From positions 1-11,006 of the forward strand of contig DASVBJ010000231.1 in NCBI GenBank assembly GCA_036375895.1: 11,006 bases of DNA. The letters are read 5' to 3'. The notes below the pieces were generated by a model. It saw only the letters and a list, made by a program, of their open reading frames with translations, made no database searches and was not told the origin of the DNA. Both the position numbers and the translations under genes were made by a program. This DNA is from DASVBJ01 sp036375895. GTDB lineage: Bacteria > Actinomycetota > Actinomycetes > JACCUZ01. Shown piece after piece: positions 1 to 8,822 of this stretch. How positions within the stretch are numbered: the stretch's first letter is position 1; each line of letters opens with the position of its first letter.

Positions 1-1
1 G

Positions 2-301
2 CTGACCATCATTCCGGCGGTGTCCGACGAGCCTGAGTTCACCGGGGAGCGCGGTCTCCTGCCCGACGTCATCGCCCGCTGGGGCGACTGGCGTGACCAC
101 GACGTGATCGTCTGCGGATCCCCGGAGATGTCGAGGGCGACACTGGCCCGGCTGGGCGAGCTGGGCGTTCCCGACTCCCACATCAGGTACGACGTCGCGG
201 GCCCTGAGCACCCGGCTGCCGCGCAGGTCATCGACCTGCGGCGCACCAGGGCCAGCCGTGCCAGGTCGGCTCGTCCCCTGAGTGGCGGCGACCCCTGGTG
301 A
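2..301 (+). CDS. Flavohaemoprotein-type oxidoreductase, C-terminal fragment (5' end outside window)
   Basis: The open frame runs in from the left edge (reading L-T-I-I-P-A-V-S-D-E) and ends at TGA 299-301, leaving 99 residues of a longer protein. The fragment matches the NAD-binding lobe of ferredoxin-NADP-reductase-fold enzymes, especially the flavohaemoprotein/globin-linked branch. It has the VSDEPEF...GERGLLPDVIA segment, the strand-turn VIVCGSPEMSRATLARL (the CGSPxM NAD-binding loop), and a closing GVPDSHIRYDV strand. Such proteins pass electrons from NAD(P)H through FAD to a haem or other partner; a globin domain would lie upstream and cannot be seen. A GTG at position 20 is not the true start, because the conserved frame continues upstream of it. 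The last 35 or so residues are Arg/Ala-rich and look like an unconserved tail. The family is fairly secure; the substrate is unknown. Confidence 0.75.
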   Translation: MTIIPAVSDEPEFTGERGLLPDVIARWGDWRDHDVIVCGSPEMSRATLARLGELGVPDSHIRYDVAGPEHPAAAQVIDLRRTRASRARSARPLSGGDPW

Positions 302-340
302 CCTGACCGTCCACTGGTCGCGATCGTCGGCGATGATGCG

Positions 341-1672
341 GTGGTGGCGAGCTTCGACTGGACGACGCACCCCGAGGCCGAGACGCTGGTCGACGAGGTG
401 GTGACGGCGGCGCTGGCGGCGAGCGCCCGCGCCCGGACGCTGGCCGATCGCCTGCACGTCGAGACCTCGACCCGGCTGACCGACTGGCTCGACCACGTCG
501 CCGCCCCCGTGGACGGGACTGCCCTGCGCGCCGCCGGCTTCGTGGACGGCCACGCCGCAGTGCCCGGCGTGTGGCGGCACCCGGGTGCCCAGCTGCCGGC
601 CGTCGTACCCTCGCCCCGCCTCGCGCTCGCCCTGCGCGTCGACGACGCGGGGGCGTTCGCGGCGGCCCACGGCGGCGGTGCTGTCGAGGGCTCCCCGCTG
701 TCCGGCTACCGGAGGGCCGAGGTCAGCGGCGCGGGGGAGGCAGTGGCGGTCGCGGGCGTCGAGCGCCGATCATGGGCGTGCGGGGTGCAGCCCGAGGTGC
801 TGCCCGACCCGGAGCTCGGGCGGGCGCTGCGGGCGTGGGCGATGTGGGCGGACCGGCCACGACAGGAGGACGGGGCCGACGCTGTCCGGTCGGTCACCGG
901 GACCGCGCGGGCAATGGCCGACCTGGTGGGTGCCGACCGCGCCGGGTCGTACGCGATGGAGGCGGAGCGCCGCTACTGGCAGCGTCGCAACACCGCGGCC
1001 GCGGTGCAGCACGCCCGGCAGGACCGGCTCGGCCTGGGCTGGGGCAACCACGACCACCACACGTTCCGCAGCTCCCGGCCGGCATTCCGGCCGCTCCTCG
1101 AGGTCCTGCAGGCCTTGGGGTTCGGCCTGCGCGAGCGGTTCTACGCCGGTGACGAGGCGGGCTGGGGCGCGCAGGTGCTCGAGCACTCCGGGGCGGGCCT
1201 GGTCGTGTTCGCCGACGTCGACCTCGAGCCGGCCGAGGTGGCGGTCGACTTCGGTGCGGTCGACCTGGCGCCGACGCCGCGACTCGGCACGGTCGGGCTG
1301 TGGTGCGCGCTGCACGGCGAGTCGGTGCTGGCCGCGGGCATGCACCACCTCGAGGGCCAGTTCGACTTCGACGCCCTGCGGCGCGACCTGGCCGACCGCG
1401 GGGTGGGTCAGATGCGGCCGTTCTCCGACCTGCCGCACCTCCGGCAGGCGTTCACCGAGGCGGAGCGGTGGGCGGTCGACCCGCGGCGGCTGGACGCGCT
1501 GGTGCAGGCCGGAGCGCTGACCCGGGAGCAGGCCGACGGTTTCGCCGCGCACGGGGCCGCCGGCTCGCACCTGGAGAACCTCGCCCGACGCGGCGGCTTC
1601 AAGGGCTTCAACCAGCACAACGTGTCGACCACCATGCGAGCCACCGACCCTCGCCTGCTCGGCGCCCACTGA
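341..1672 (+). CDS. Uncharacterised protein with VOC-like metal-binding modules
   Basis: This is a 443-aa soluble protein starting at GTG 341 (a second GTG follows at 344) with no clear Shine-Dalgarno, 39 nt after the upstream reductase. I do not recognise a named family. The C-terminal half is the most conserved-looking. It has a GNHDHHTFRSSR motif at residues 235-246, followed by a helix, a LGFGLRERF strand and a GLVVFADVD strand (to ~293). A second block has MHHLEGQFDF at 334-343, a helix, and then PHLRQAFTEAERWAVD (365-380). The end is GSHLENLARR...GFKGFNQ (409-425). Each histidine pair followed by helix, strands and an acidic position resembles the beta-alpha-beta-beta-beta module of vicinal-oxygen-chelate metalloenzymes, with H239/H240 and H335/H336 as possible ligands. 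That assignment is inferred from pattern only. There is no signal peptide or membrane segment. The gene is certain; the function is not. Confidence 0.85.
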   Translation: MVASFDWTTHPEAETLVDEVVTAALAASARARTLADRLHVETSTRLTDWLDHVAAPVDGTALRAAGFVDGHAAVPGVWRHPGAQLPAVVPSPRLALALRVDDAGAFAAAHGGGAVEGSPLSGYRRAEVSGAGEAVAVAGVERRSWACGVQPEVLPDPELGRALRAWAMWADRPRQEDGADAVRSVTGTARAMADLVGADRAGSYAMEAERRYWQRRNTAAAVQHARQDRLGLGWGNHDHHTFRSSRPAFRPLLEVLQALGFGLRERFYAGDEAGWGAQVLEHSGAGLVVFADVDLEPAEVAVDFGAVDLAPTPRLGTVGLWCALHGESVLAAGMHHLEGQFDFDALRRDLADRGVGQMRPFSDLPHLRQAFTEAERWAVDPRRLDALVQAGALTREQADGFAAHGAAGSHLENLARRGGFKGFNQHNVSTTMRATDPRLLGAH

Positions 1673-1701
1673 CCCCGGTCAGGCACCCTCGCCCGGTCCC
1701 A

Positions 1702-1728
1702 TGGCAGCGATCATGCACGTTCCGTCGC
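1702..1728 (+). repeat. Intergenic repeat, copy 1 (27 nt)
   Basis: This is the first of three identical 27-nt copies in the window; the others are at 8839-8865 and 8883-8909, about 7 kb away. It starts TGGCAGCGATCATGCACG and ends TTCCGTCGC. All copies are on the same strand and in intergenic DNA. To its left, GCCCGGTCCCA is a shortened relative of the GCCCCGGCCCCATTCCC that precedes the distal copies, so the shared element is longer than 27 nt. Its last four bases form part of the hairpin stem at 1725-1761. Confidence 0.85.
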
Positions 1729-1761
1729 CTGCCGCCGGCTGATCCGGCACGCAGCAGGCGA
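1725..1761. terminator. Hairpin between convergent genes, likely bidirectional terminator
   Basis: A perfect 8-bp outer stem, TCGCCTGC (1725-1732) with GCAGGCGA (1754-1761), encloses an inner 5-bp stem, GCCGG (1734-1738) with CCGGC (1744-1748), around a CTGAT loop. It lies between the convergent ends of the VOC-like gene (1672) and the aldehyde dehydrogenase gene (1817), where a shared terminator is expected. There is no U-tract on either strand, as is common in high-GC actinobacteria. The role is inferred from position and structure. Confidence 0.55.
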
Positions 1762-1816
1762 TCAGGTGGCGGGGGGCGGAGGCTGGTCAGGGCGCCGGGG
1801 GACCGGCCGGAAGCCG

Positions 1817-3331
1817 TCAGAGGCGGAAGCCGGGGTCGCCGGCCAGCTCGGCCGCCAGCCCGGCGGTGTCCATCTGCGCCTTCTGCAGCCGGCCGGCGTA
1901 GTCCCAGTTCATCGACTGCCACCGGGTGAACTGGTCGAGCACCCAGATCCCCGACTGGCGCGAACCGTTGCCGGACAAACCGTTGCCGCCGAAAGGCAGG
2001 TGCGCCTCGGCGCCGGACGTCGAGTTGTTGACGCTGACCATGCCGGCCGAGCAGCGCTCGCGGAACCGGAACGCGGTCTTCGGGTCCTGCGTGTAGATGG
2101 CCGCGGACAGGCCGTAGCCGTGACCGTTGGCGAGCTCGACCGCCTCGTCGAAGCTGTCCCACACCCCGACGCCGACCAGCGGCCCGAACGTCTCGACCCG
2201 GTAGAGCTCGTCCTCGGCCGTCACTCCGCTGACGACCGTCGGGTGCACGTACAGCCCGGTCGCCGGGTCGCCGACGAACCCGGCGCGCGGGTTGGCCTCC
2301 GTGATGCGTCCCGTCCCCGACGAGCCGTGCACGCCGTGGTGGGGCTGCACCAGGTCGAGCCACTTCTCGAACGTCGCGAGGTAGCCCTCGTTGATCAGCG
2401 GCCCGAAGAGCACGTCCTGCCGGGGGTCGCCGACCAGGGCGGACGCGACGGCGTCGCCGAAGCGCCGCAGGAACTCGTCGTACACGCTGCGGTGCGCGAA
2501 CACCGTGCCGAGCGACGTGCACCGCTGACCGGCAGTGCCGAAGCCGCTGAACAGCGCCCCCTCGACGGCGAGGTCCAGGTCGGCGTCGGGCGCCACCACG
2601 AGCGGGTTCTTGCCGCCGAGCTCGAGGCACGCCGACTGCAGGTGCCGCCCGGTCAGCTCGCCGATGCGCCGCCCGACCGTCGTCGACCCGGTGAACCCGA
2701 CCTTGTCGACGAGACCCTGGTCGAGGGCGAGGGACAGCCCCTCGTACGCCGTGGGGCCGGCCGAGTGCACCAGCTGCAGCGCCTCGCGCGGCACGCCGCC
2801 GTGCCACATCAGCCGGGCGAGCGCCTCGGCGACGGCTGGCGCCGACTCCGACGGCTTCCACACGACCGCGTTGCCGCAGAGCAGGGCCGGCACGAGGTAC
2901 CACGACGGGACCGCGACCGGGAAGTTGGCGGCCGTGACGACGGCGACGACGCCCACCGGGGTGCGGAACGTGAACAACTGCTTGTCCGGCATCTCGCTGG
3001 GCACCGTCTGGCCGTAGAGACGCCGCCCCTCGCCGAGGAAGAAGTCGCAGGTGTCGATGATCTCCTGGACCTCGCCGAGAGCCTCCGCGTAGGGCTTGCC
3101 TATCTCGCGGGTGACGAGCGCGGCCAGCGACTGCTTGTTGGCCTCGACCAGACGGCCGACCTGCGCGATGACCCGACCGCGGGCCGGGGCTGGCACCGAG
3201 GCCCACGCCCGCTGACCGTCCCGCGCGGCCCGGCAGGCAGCCGCGAAGGCCGGCGCATCCGCGGCGTCGACCTCGGTCACGACGTCGTCGAGGTCGGCGG
3301 GGTTGCGGGAGACGATGCGCTCTGCGGTCAT
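1817..3331 (-). CDS. ALDH7/antiquitin-like NAD(P)+-dependent aldehyde dehydrogenase
   Basis: This 504-aa protein has the normal length for the superfamily and oxidises an aldehyde to the acid in the cytoplasm. Expected residues are present: N136 (TAANFP), K159 (WKPSE) and FTGST at 213-217 for the cofactor, general base E237 (LELGGKNP), nucleophile C271 (GTAGQRCTS), and E380/F382 (ETFGP). Two stretches, GEVQEIIDTCDFFLGEGRRL (86-105) and SGFGTAGQRCTSL, look more like ALDH7 (alpha-aminoadipic semialdehyde or piperideine-6-carboxylate dehydrogenases of lysine breakdown) than ALDH5 or ALDH9. The C-terminus VNNSTSGAEAHLPFGGNG...MNWDY is also distinctive. The true substrate is not determined. The ATG at 3329-3331 lies 21 nt after the stop of the GGDEF-EAL gene, with no strong Shine-Dalgarno, so co-transcription with that gene is likely. 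The 3' end faces the VOC-like gene. Confidence 0.92.
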   Translation of the reverse strand: MTAERIVSRNPADLDDVVTEVDAADAPAFAAACRAARDGQRAWASVPAPARGRVIAQVGRLVEANKQSLAALVTREIGKPYAEALGEVQEIIDTCDFFLGEGRRLYGQTVPSEMPDKQLFTFRTPVGVVAVVTAANFPVAVPSWYLVPALLCGNAVVWKPSESAPAVAEALARLMWHGGVPREALQLVHSAGPTAYEGLSLALDQGLVDKVGFTGSTTVGRRIGELTGRHLQSACLELGGKNPLVVAPDADLDLAVEGALFSGFGTAGQRCTSLGTVFAHRSVYDEFLRRFGDAVASALVGDPRQDVLFGPLINEGYLATFEKWLDLVQPHHGVHGSSGTGRITEANPRAGFVGDPATGLYVHPTVVSGVTAEDELYRVETFGPLVGVGVWDSFDEAVELANGHGYGLSAAIYTQDPKTAFRFRERCSAGMVSVNNSTSGAEAHLPFGGNGLSGNGSRQSGIWVLDQFTRWQSMNWDYAGRLQKAQMDTAGLAAELAGDPGFRL

Positions 3332-3352
3332 GCCCGAAACGTTAGCCGGGCC

Positions 3353-6001
3353 TCACCAGGTCGGCCGGCCGGCGATCAGCGCGGCCACCGCGTCGGCCTC
3401 CATCGGGCGGCCCATGAGGTAGCCCTGGGCGCGGTCGCAGCCCATCTCCCGCACCGCCGCGAGCTGTTCGCGGGTCTCGACGCCCTCCGCGATGACGATC
3501 AGGTCATGGGCGTGCGCCAGGTCGATCACCGCGCTCACGACGGCGTCGTCGCGGGCGCTGCGGCCGAGCCGGGCGATGAAGGACCGGTCGATCTTCAGGA
3601 AGTCGAGCTGGAACCGCTGCAGGTAGGCGAGTGCGGAGTAGCCGGTGCCGAAGTCGTCGAGCCCGACGCCGACGCCGAGCGCGGCCACCCGCCGCAGCGA
3701 CTGGTGCGCGGCCGGGCTGGAGGTGAGCAGGCTGTGCTCGGTCAGCTCGACCCGGATCGCCGATCCCGGCACGTCGAACCACGTCATCGCCCGGCGCATC
3801 CGCTCCACGAACGACGGGTCCTCCAGCGAGCGGGCGGAGATGTTGGCCGACAGGCGTCTCAGCTCGAGGCCGGGCGTCGCGCGCCACCGGGCGAACTGCC
3901 CGGTCGCGAGCTCGAACATCCGGGCGTCGACCTCGACGATCAGGCCGGTCTCCTCGGCCACGTCCACGAAGGCGTCGGGCGTCACGAGCCGGTCGCCGTC
4001 GCGGATGCGCGCCAGCACCTCGACCGCGGTGATGCGGCCCTCGGTGAGGTCGACGATCGGCTGGTAGACCGGCACGAGCAGGTCGTCGGCGAGTGCGCGC
4101 CGCAGCAGGCTCTCGGCCTCCATCCGGGCGACGGCCCGGGCGCGCAGGTCGTCGTCGAACACGGCGTACTGGTCGCGGCCCGAGTCCTTCGCGCGGTACA
4201 GCGCCAGGTCGGCCTCCCGGTAGAGGTCGGTGGGGGACCGGTCGGCCGTCGTGGCGAACGAGATGCCGATGCTGACGGTCGCGACCAGGGTGTCCTGGCT
4301 GCCTTCCAGCGTGTACGGCCGCCGCAGGACCTCCAGCAACCGCTGGGTGACCGGGTGCACGTCCTCGGGCCGGTCGAGCCCCTCGGTGAGCACCACGAAC
4401 TCGTCACCGCCGAGGCGGGCCACGGTGGAGTCGGCCCGGACCACCGCCTCGAGCCGGCTCGCCACCTCGACGAGCAGCTGGTCGCCGACCTGGTGGCCGA
4501 GCGAGTCGTTGACGAGCTTGAACCGGTCGACGTCGAGCAGCAGGAACGCGCACGCCCCCGGTCGGCGGTCCAGCCGGGCGAGCGCCTGGTCGAGGCGGTC
4601 GCCCAGCAGGGTGCGGTTCGCGAGCCCCGTCAACGTGTCGGTGAGAGCCAGTCGCTCGAGCTCGGCCCGCTCCTTGCGACGGTCGGTCATGTCCATGGCG
4701 TGCGAGATGAGGAAGAGCGGACCGCCCTCCGCGTCCTGCGCGACGGCGCTCGTCACCCAGGCGTGGACGGAGCGCCCGTCCCGGTGCAGGTAGCGCTTCT
4801 CGACACTGACCGACCGGGTCTCGCCCCGGGAGACCCGGTGGAAGAGGTCCAGGGTGCGCTCGAGGTCGCCGGGATGGGTGAGGGTCTGCAGGTCCAGGGA
4901 GGTGATCTCGTCCGGTGAGTAGCCGAGCATCGCGCAGAAGGCGTCGTTGGCCCGCAGGTAGCGGCCCTCCTGGCCGGGCAGCAGGCTGATCATCGACATG
5001 CCGATGGGGGCGTTGTCGAAGGCCACGCGGAAGTGCTGCTCGCCGGCGGCGAGCGCTCGCGTCGTCTCCTCGCGCTGGGTGACGTCGAGCGTCGCCCCCC
5101 AGACCTTGCGCGCCGTCCCGTCGGCGTGCCGCTCGATCTCCGTCCAAGCCTGCAGGTACCGCTGGCTGCCGTCCGGGTGGATGACCCGGAAGATCTCCTG
5201 CTGGCCGTCCCGCGCACGCAGGTCTCCTTCGGCCAGCCGTCTCGACGCCTCCCTGTCCTCGGGGTGCACGAGCCGGAGGAAGCCGTCGAGGTTCGGCGGT
5301 TCCGCCGAGGGGTCGAGCCCGACGAGGCGGAACATCTGCTCAGACCAGGAGTGCCGGTCCTTCTCGACGTCCCAGGTCCAGGACGCCAGCCCGGTCAGCT
5401 GCTGCGCCGCGGCCAGCCGCTGCTCGCTCTCGCGGATCACCCGCTCCGCGGCCCGGCGGGCCAGGGCGTGGCCGAGCCGATGGGCTGCGACGTCGGCGAG
5501 CATGGCGAGCAACGCCAGGTCGGTCTCGTCGAAGGCGTCCGGGCGCGAGGACAGCGCCGCCACCACCCCGATCACCTCGTCGTCGTGGACGAGCGGGACC
5601 ACCACCGACGAGAGCGTGCCGTTGCGTCGGTTGATCTCCGGGTCGGTCCGCGGGTCGACCCGCCCGTCGCGGCACAGCTGCGGCATCCGGGTGGCGACCG
5701 CCAGCCCACCCAGCGTCCCGGCGAGGGGGATGACGTCGCCCTTCGGGACCGGCACCGACCCGGTCGTGGCCCGGGCGACCAACGAGTCGCCTTCGGGCTG
5801 CGAGGTCAGCGCCCCCTCGGCGTCGAGCACCGACCGGGCGAGGTCGGCCAGCAGTGCGAAGATGCCGTCCGCGTCCGGCTCGGCGCAGGCGAGGGCCCGC
5901 TGCGCCTCGATGACCCGGTGCAGCGCGTCGCCGGAGGGAGGGGTCGCGGGGGCGGTCGGGCCACCGGGCCCGAGCGGCTCCGCCGCCTCGGCGATGGTCA
6001 T
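3353..6001 (-). CDS. GAF-PAS-PAS-GGDEF-EAL cyclic-di-GMP turnover protein
   Basis: This 882-aa protein can make (GGDEF) and hydrolyse (EAL) c-di-GMP under control of N-terminal sensors. Counting from the ATG at 5999-6001: GAF ~28-178; a short coiled linker (RRAAERVIRESEQRL); PAS_3-type domain ~195-310; second PAS ~318-442 (NAPIGMSMISL...YLRANDAFCAMLGYS); GGDEF ~450-615, with LLLDVDRFK and an intact RLGGDEF at 529-535; EAL ~630-880. EAL residues look complete: E661 in an EVLAR variant, N720, E752, D782/D783 (LDDFGTGYS), K804 (LKIDRSF), E839 (AEGVET) and Q859. The inhibitory I-site RxxD reads RADS (522-525). There is no transmembrane or signal segment, so it is cytosolic. A GTG at 6005-6007 is an alternative start, but GAGGG at 6009-6013 is spaced 7 nt from the ATG, which favours the ATG. 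It precedes the aldehyde dehydrogenase gene by 21 nt. Confidence 0.95.
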   Translation of the reverse strand: MTIAEAAEPLGPGGPTAPATPPSGDALHRVIEAQRALACAEPDADGIFALLADLARSVLDAEGALTSQPEGDSLVARATTGSVPVPKGDVIPLAGTLGGLAVATRMPQLCRDGRVDPRTDPEINRRNGTLSSVVVPLVHDDEVIGVVAALSSRPDAFDETDLALLAMLADVAAHRLGHALARRAAERVIRESEQRLAAAQQLTGLASWTWDVEKDRHSWSEQMFRLVGLDPSAEPPNLDGFLRLVHPEDREASRRLAEGDLRARDGQQEIFRVIHPDGSQRYLQAWTEIERHADGTARKVWGATLDVTQREETTRALAAGEQHFRVAFDNAPIGMSMISLLPGQEGRYLRANDAFCAMLGYSPDEITSLDLQTLTHPGDLERTLDLFHRVSRGETRSVSVEKRYLHRDGRSVHAWVTSAVAQDAEGGPLFLISHAMDMTDRRKERAELERLALTDTLTGLANRTLLGDRLDQALARLDRRPGACAFLLLDVDRFKLVNDSLGHQVGDQLLVEVASRLEAVVRADSTVARLGGDEFVVLTEGLDRPEDVHPVTQRLLEVLRRPYTLEGSQDTLVATVSIGISFATTADRSPTDLYREADLALYRAKDSGRDQYAVFDDDLRARAVARMEAESLLRRALADDLLVPVYQPIVDLTEGRITAVEVLARIRDGDRLVTPDAFVDVAEETGLIVEVDARMFELATGQFARWRATPGLELRRLSANISARSLEDPSFVERMRRAMTWFDVPGSAIRVELTEHSLLTSSPAAHQSLRRVAALGVGVGLDDFGTGYSALAYLQRFQLDFLKIDRSFIARLGRSARDDAVVSAVIDLAHAHDLIVIAEGVETREQLAAVREMGCDRAQGYLMGRPMEADAVAALIAGRPTW

Positions 6002-6170
6002 GTCCACACCCTCACATCGGCGTGATCATCAGTCACCTGAGATAGCGAAGGTTTTGCCGTCTCTGGTCCACACCGTGACAGCCCGGTCGGGAACGGACAG
6101 GCCCTCCCCGTCGGGCGGCGTAGCACCTAGGGTTTGCGCCAGGCCCCCGGTCCGAGCCCAGGAGGCGCTG
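6002..6170. promoter_or_regulatory. Divergent intergenic control region
   Basis: These 169 nt separate the divergent GGDEF-EAL and acyl-CoA ligase starts and must carry promoters for both. The part at 6021-6060 is less GC-rich than its surroundings and has a small inverted repeat, GTGA (6022-6025) with TCAC (6033-6036). I could not assign convincing -35/-10 pairs on either strand. The ligase ribosome-binding site AGGAGG is at 6160-6165. Confidence 0.5.
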
Positions 6171-7796
<1,626 letters not shown>

Positions 7797-7826
7797 CCGG
7801 GCCCCGGGCACACGTGCCCCGCCCGG
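7797..7826. terminator. Bidirectional terminator-like hairpin filling a convergent gap
   Basis: CCGGGC (7797-7802) pairs with GCCCGG (7821-7826), and inside it GGGCAC (7806-7811) pairs with GTGCCC (7814-7819), leaving a small asymmetric internal loop. The hairpin begins one base after the ligase stop (7794-7796) and ends one base before the protease stop (7828-7830), so it occupies nearly all of the 31-nt gap. No U-tract is visible on either strand. The terminator role is inferred. Confidence 0.6.
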
Positions 7827-7827
7827 C

Positions 7828-8751
7828 TCAGACGACGAGCTCGGCCAGCTCGGCCACCACGTCGACCAGTGCCCCCTGCCGGTGGACCGTGAGCGGGAAC
7901 CGCCGGCCCACCTCGGTGCCGAGCATCATCCGCTGCAGGTCCTGTGCCGTCGTGACCGGAGCCGCACCCGCGGCGATGACCACGTCACCGAGGTAGACGC
8001 CCGCGGTGGCGGCTGGGCTGCCCGGCACCACCTCGGACACCCGCAGGCCGGTGTCGCGGCCGAGCCTGGCTGCCAGCGACCGCGGCAGCGGCACGGTGGT
8101 GCCGCCGAGGCCGAGCCAGGCGCGGCGTACCCGGCCCGTGGCGATCAGCTCGGCCAGGATCCGCCGGGTCGTGCTGTTGATCGGCACGGCCAGGCCGAGC
8201 CCGATCCCGGCCACCGCGGTGTTGATGCCGACCACGCCACCGCTCGCGTCGGCGAGCGCGCCGCCGCTGTTGCCGGGGTTGAGCGCCGCGTCGGTCTGGA
8301 TCACGTCGTCGATCACGCGCCAGCCGTGCCTCGTCCGCGCGGGCAGCGACCGCCCCAGCGCGCTGACCACCCCGGCGGTGACCGAGCCGGCCAGACCGAA
8401 CGGGTTGCCGACGGCGACGACGAGCTGCCCGACCCGTAGCCCGTCCGCGTCACCGAGCTCGGCCGGGGGCACGAGGCCGTCCCGGGTGCGCAGCACCGCG
8501 AGGTCCGACAGCCCGTCGGCCCCGACCACGTCGAACGGAGCCTCCTCGCCGTCGGCGGAGATCACGCCGCCGCCCCCGGTGCCCTCGACCACGTGCGCGC
8601 TCGTCACCAGGAACCCGTCACCGGTGAAGGCCACGGCCGAGCCGGCGCCCTCGCCCCGTCGGCTGCGCACGAGCACCGACAGCACGCTCGGCCGCAGGGC
8701 GGTGGCCACCGAGGTGACGACCCGCGAGTAGGCGTCGAGCTCCTCGTCCAT
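7828..8751 (-). CDS. HtrA/S1C-type trypsin-like serine protease with PDZ domain
   Basis: This 307-aa protein has a trypsin-like protease domain (~18-205) and one C-terminal PDZ domain (~212-300). The catalytic triad is intact: H53 (TSAHVVEG), D83 (LSDLAVL) and S162 (NPGNSGGAL). The GNPFGL and GINTAV segments are typical of the HtrA/DegP family, which degrades or chaperones damaged proteins. HtrA proteins usually carry a signal peptide or membrane anchor. Here the N-terminus (MDEELDAYSRVV) is acidic and polar with no hydrophobic segment, so a cytoplasmic location is inferred. The ATG at 8749-8751 has no recognisable Shine-Dalgarno. It lies divergent from the reductase operon and convergent with the acyl-CoA ligase. 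Family confidence is high; target proteins are unknown. Confidence 0.92.
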   Translation of the reverse strand: MDEELDAYSRVVTSVATALRPSVLSVLVRSRRGEGAGSAVAFTGDGFLVTSAHVVEGTGGGGVISADGEEAPFDVVGADGLSDLAVLRTRDGLVPPAELGDADGLRVGQLVVAVGNPFGLAGSVTAGVVSALGRSLPARTRHGWRVIDDVIQTDAALNPGNSGGALADASGGVVGINTAVAGIGLGLAVPINSTTRRILAELIATGRVRRAWLGLGGTTVPLPRSLAARLGRDTGLRVSEVVPGSPAATAGVYLGDVVIAAGAAPVTTAQDLQRMMLGTEVGRRFPLTVHRQGALVDVVAELAELVV

Positions 8752-8822
8752 GTCGGGGTCAACGAGGTGGCGGCGAGTGCGATGCCCGCCCGGCGTACGC
8801 CCTGAGCGGACGCCGACCGGAC

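Noticed and set aside
764..785. Partial match to the 27-nt repeat inside the VOC-like gene (CGATCATG plus nearby bases)
   Set aside because: Only about 8 bases match in a row and the region is coding, so chance similarity is likelier than another copy.
1766..4918. Very long open frame (over 1000 codons) on the + strand opposite the aldehyde dehydrogenase and GGDEF-EAL genes
   Set aside because: It is antisense to two clear genes with complete motifs, is low-complexity and rich in Arg/Gly/Val/Glu, and has no recognisable domain. Long antisense frames are expected at this GC content.
4998..6170. Upstream in-frame extension of the acyl-CoA ligase gene across the divergent gap and the antisense of the GGDEF-EAL gene
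   Set aside because: The extension is Ser/Arg-rich with no domain, and the AGGAGG site at 6160-6165 points to the ATG at 6171.
8792..8801. 10-bp palindrome GGCGTACGCC upstream of the protease gene
   Set aside because: Palindromes this short and GC-rich are common in such DNA, and no promoter element is visible next to it.
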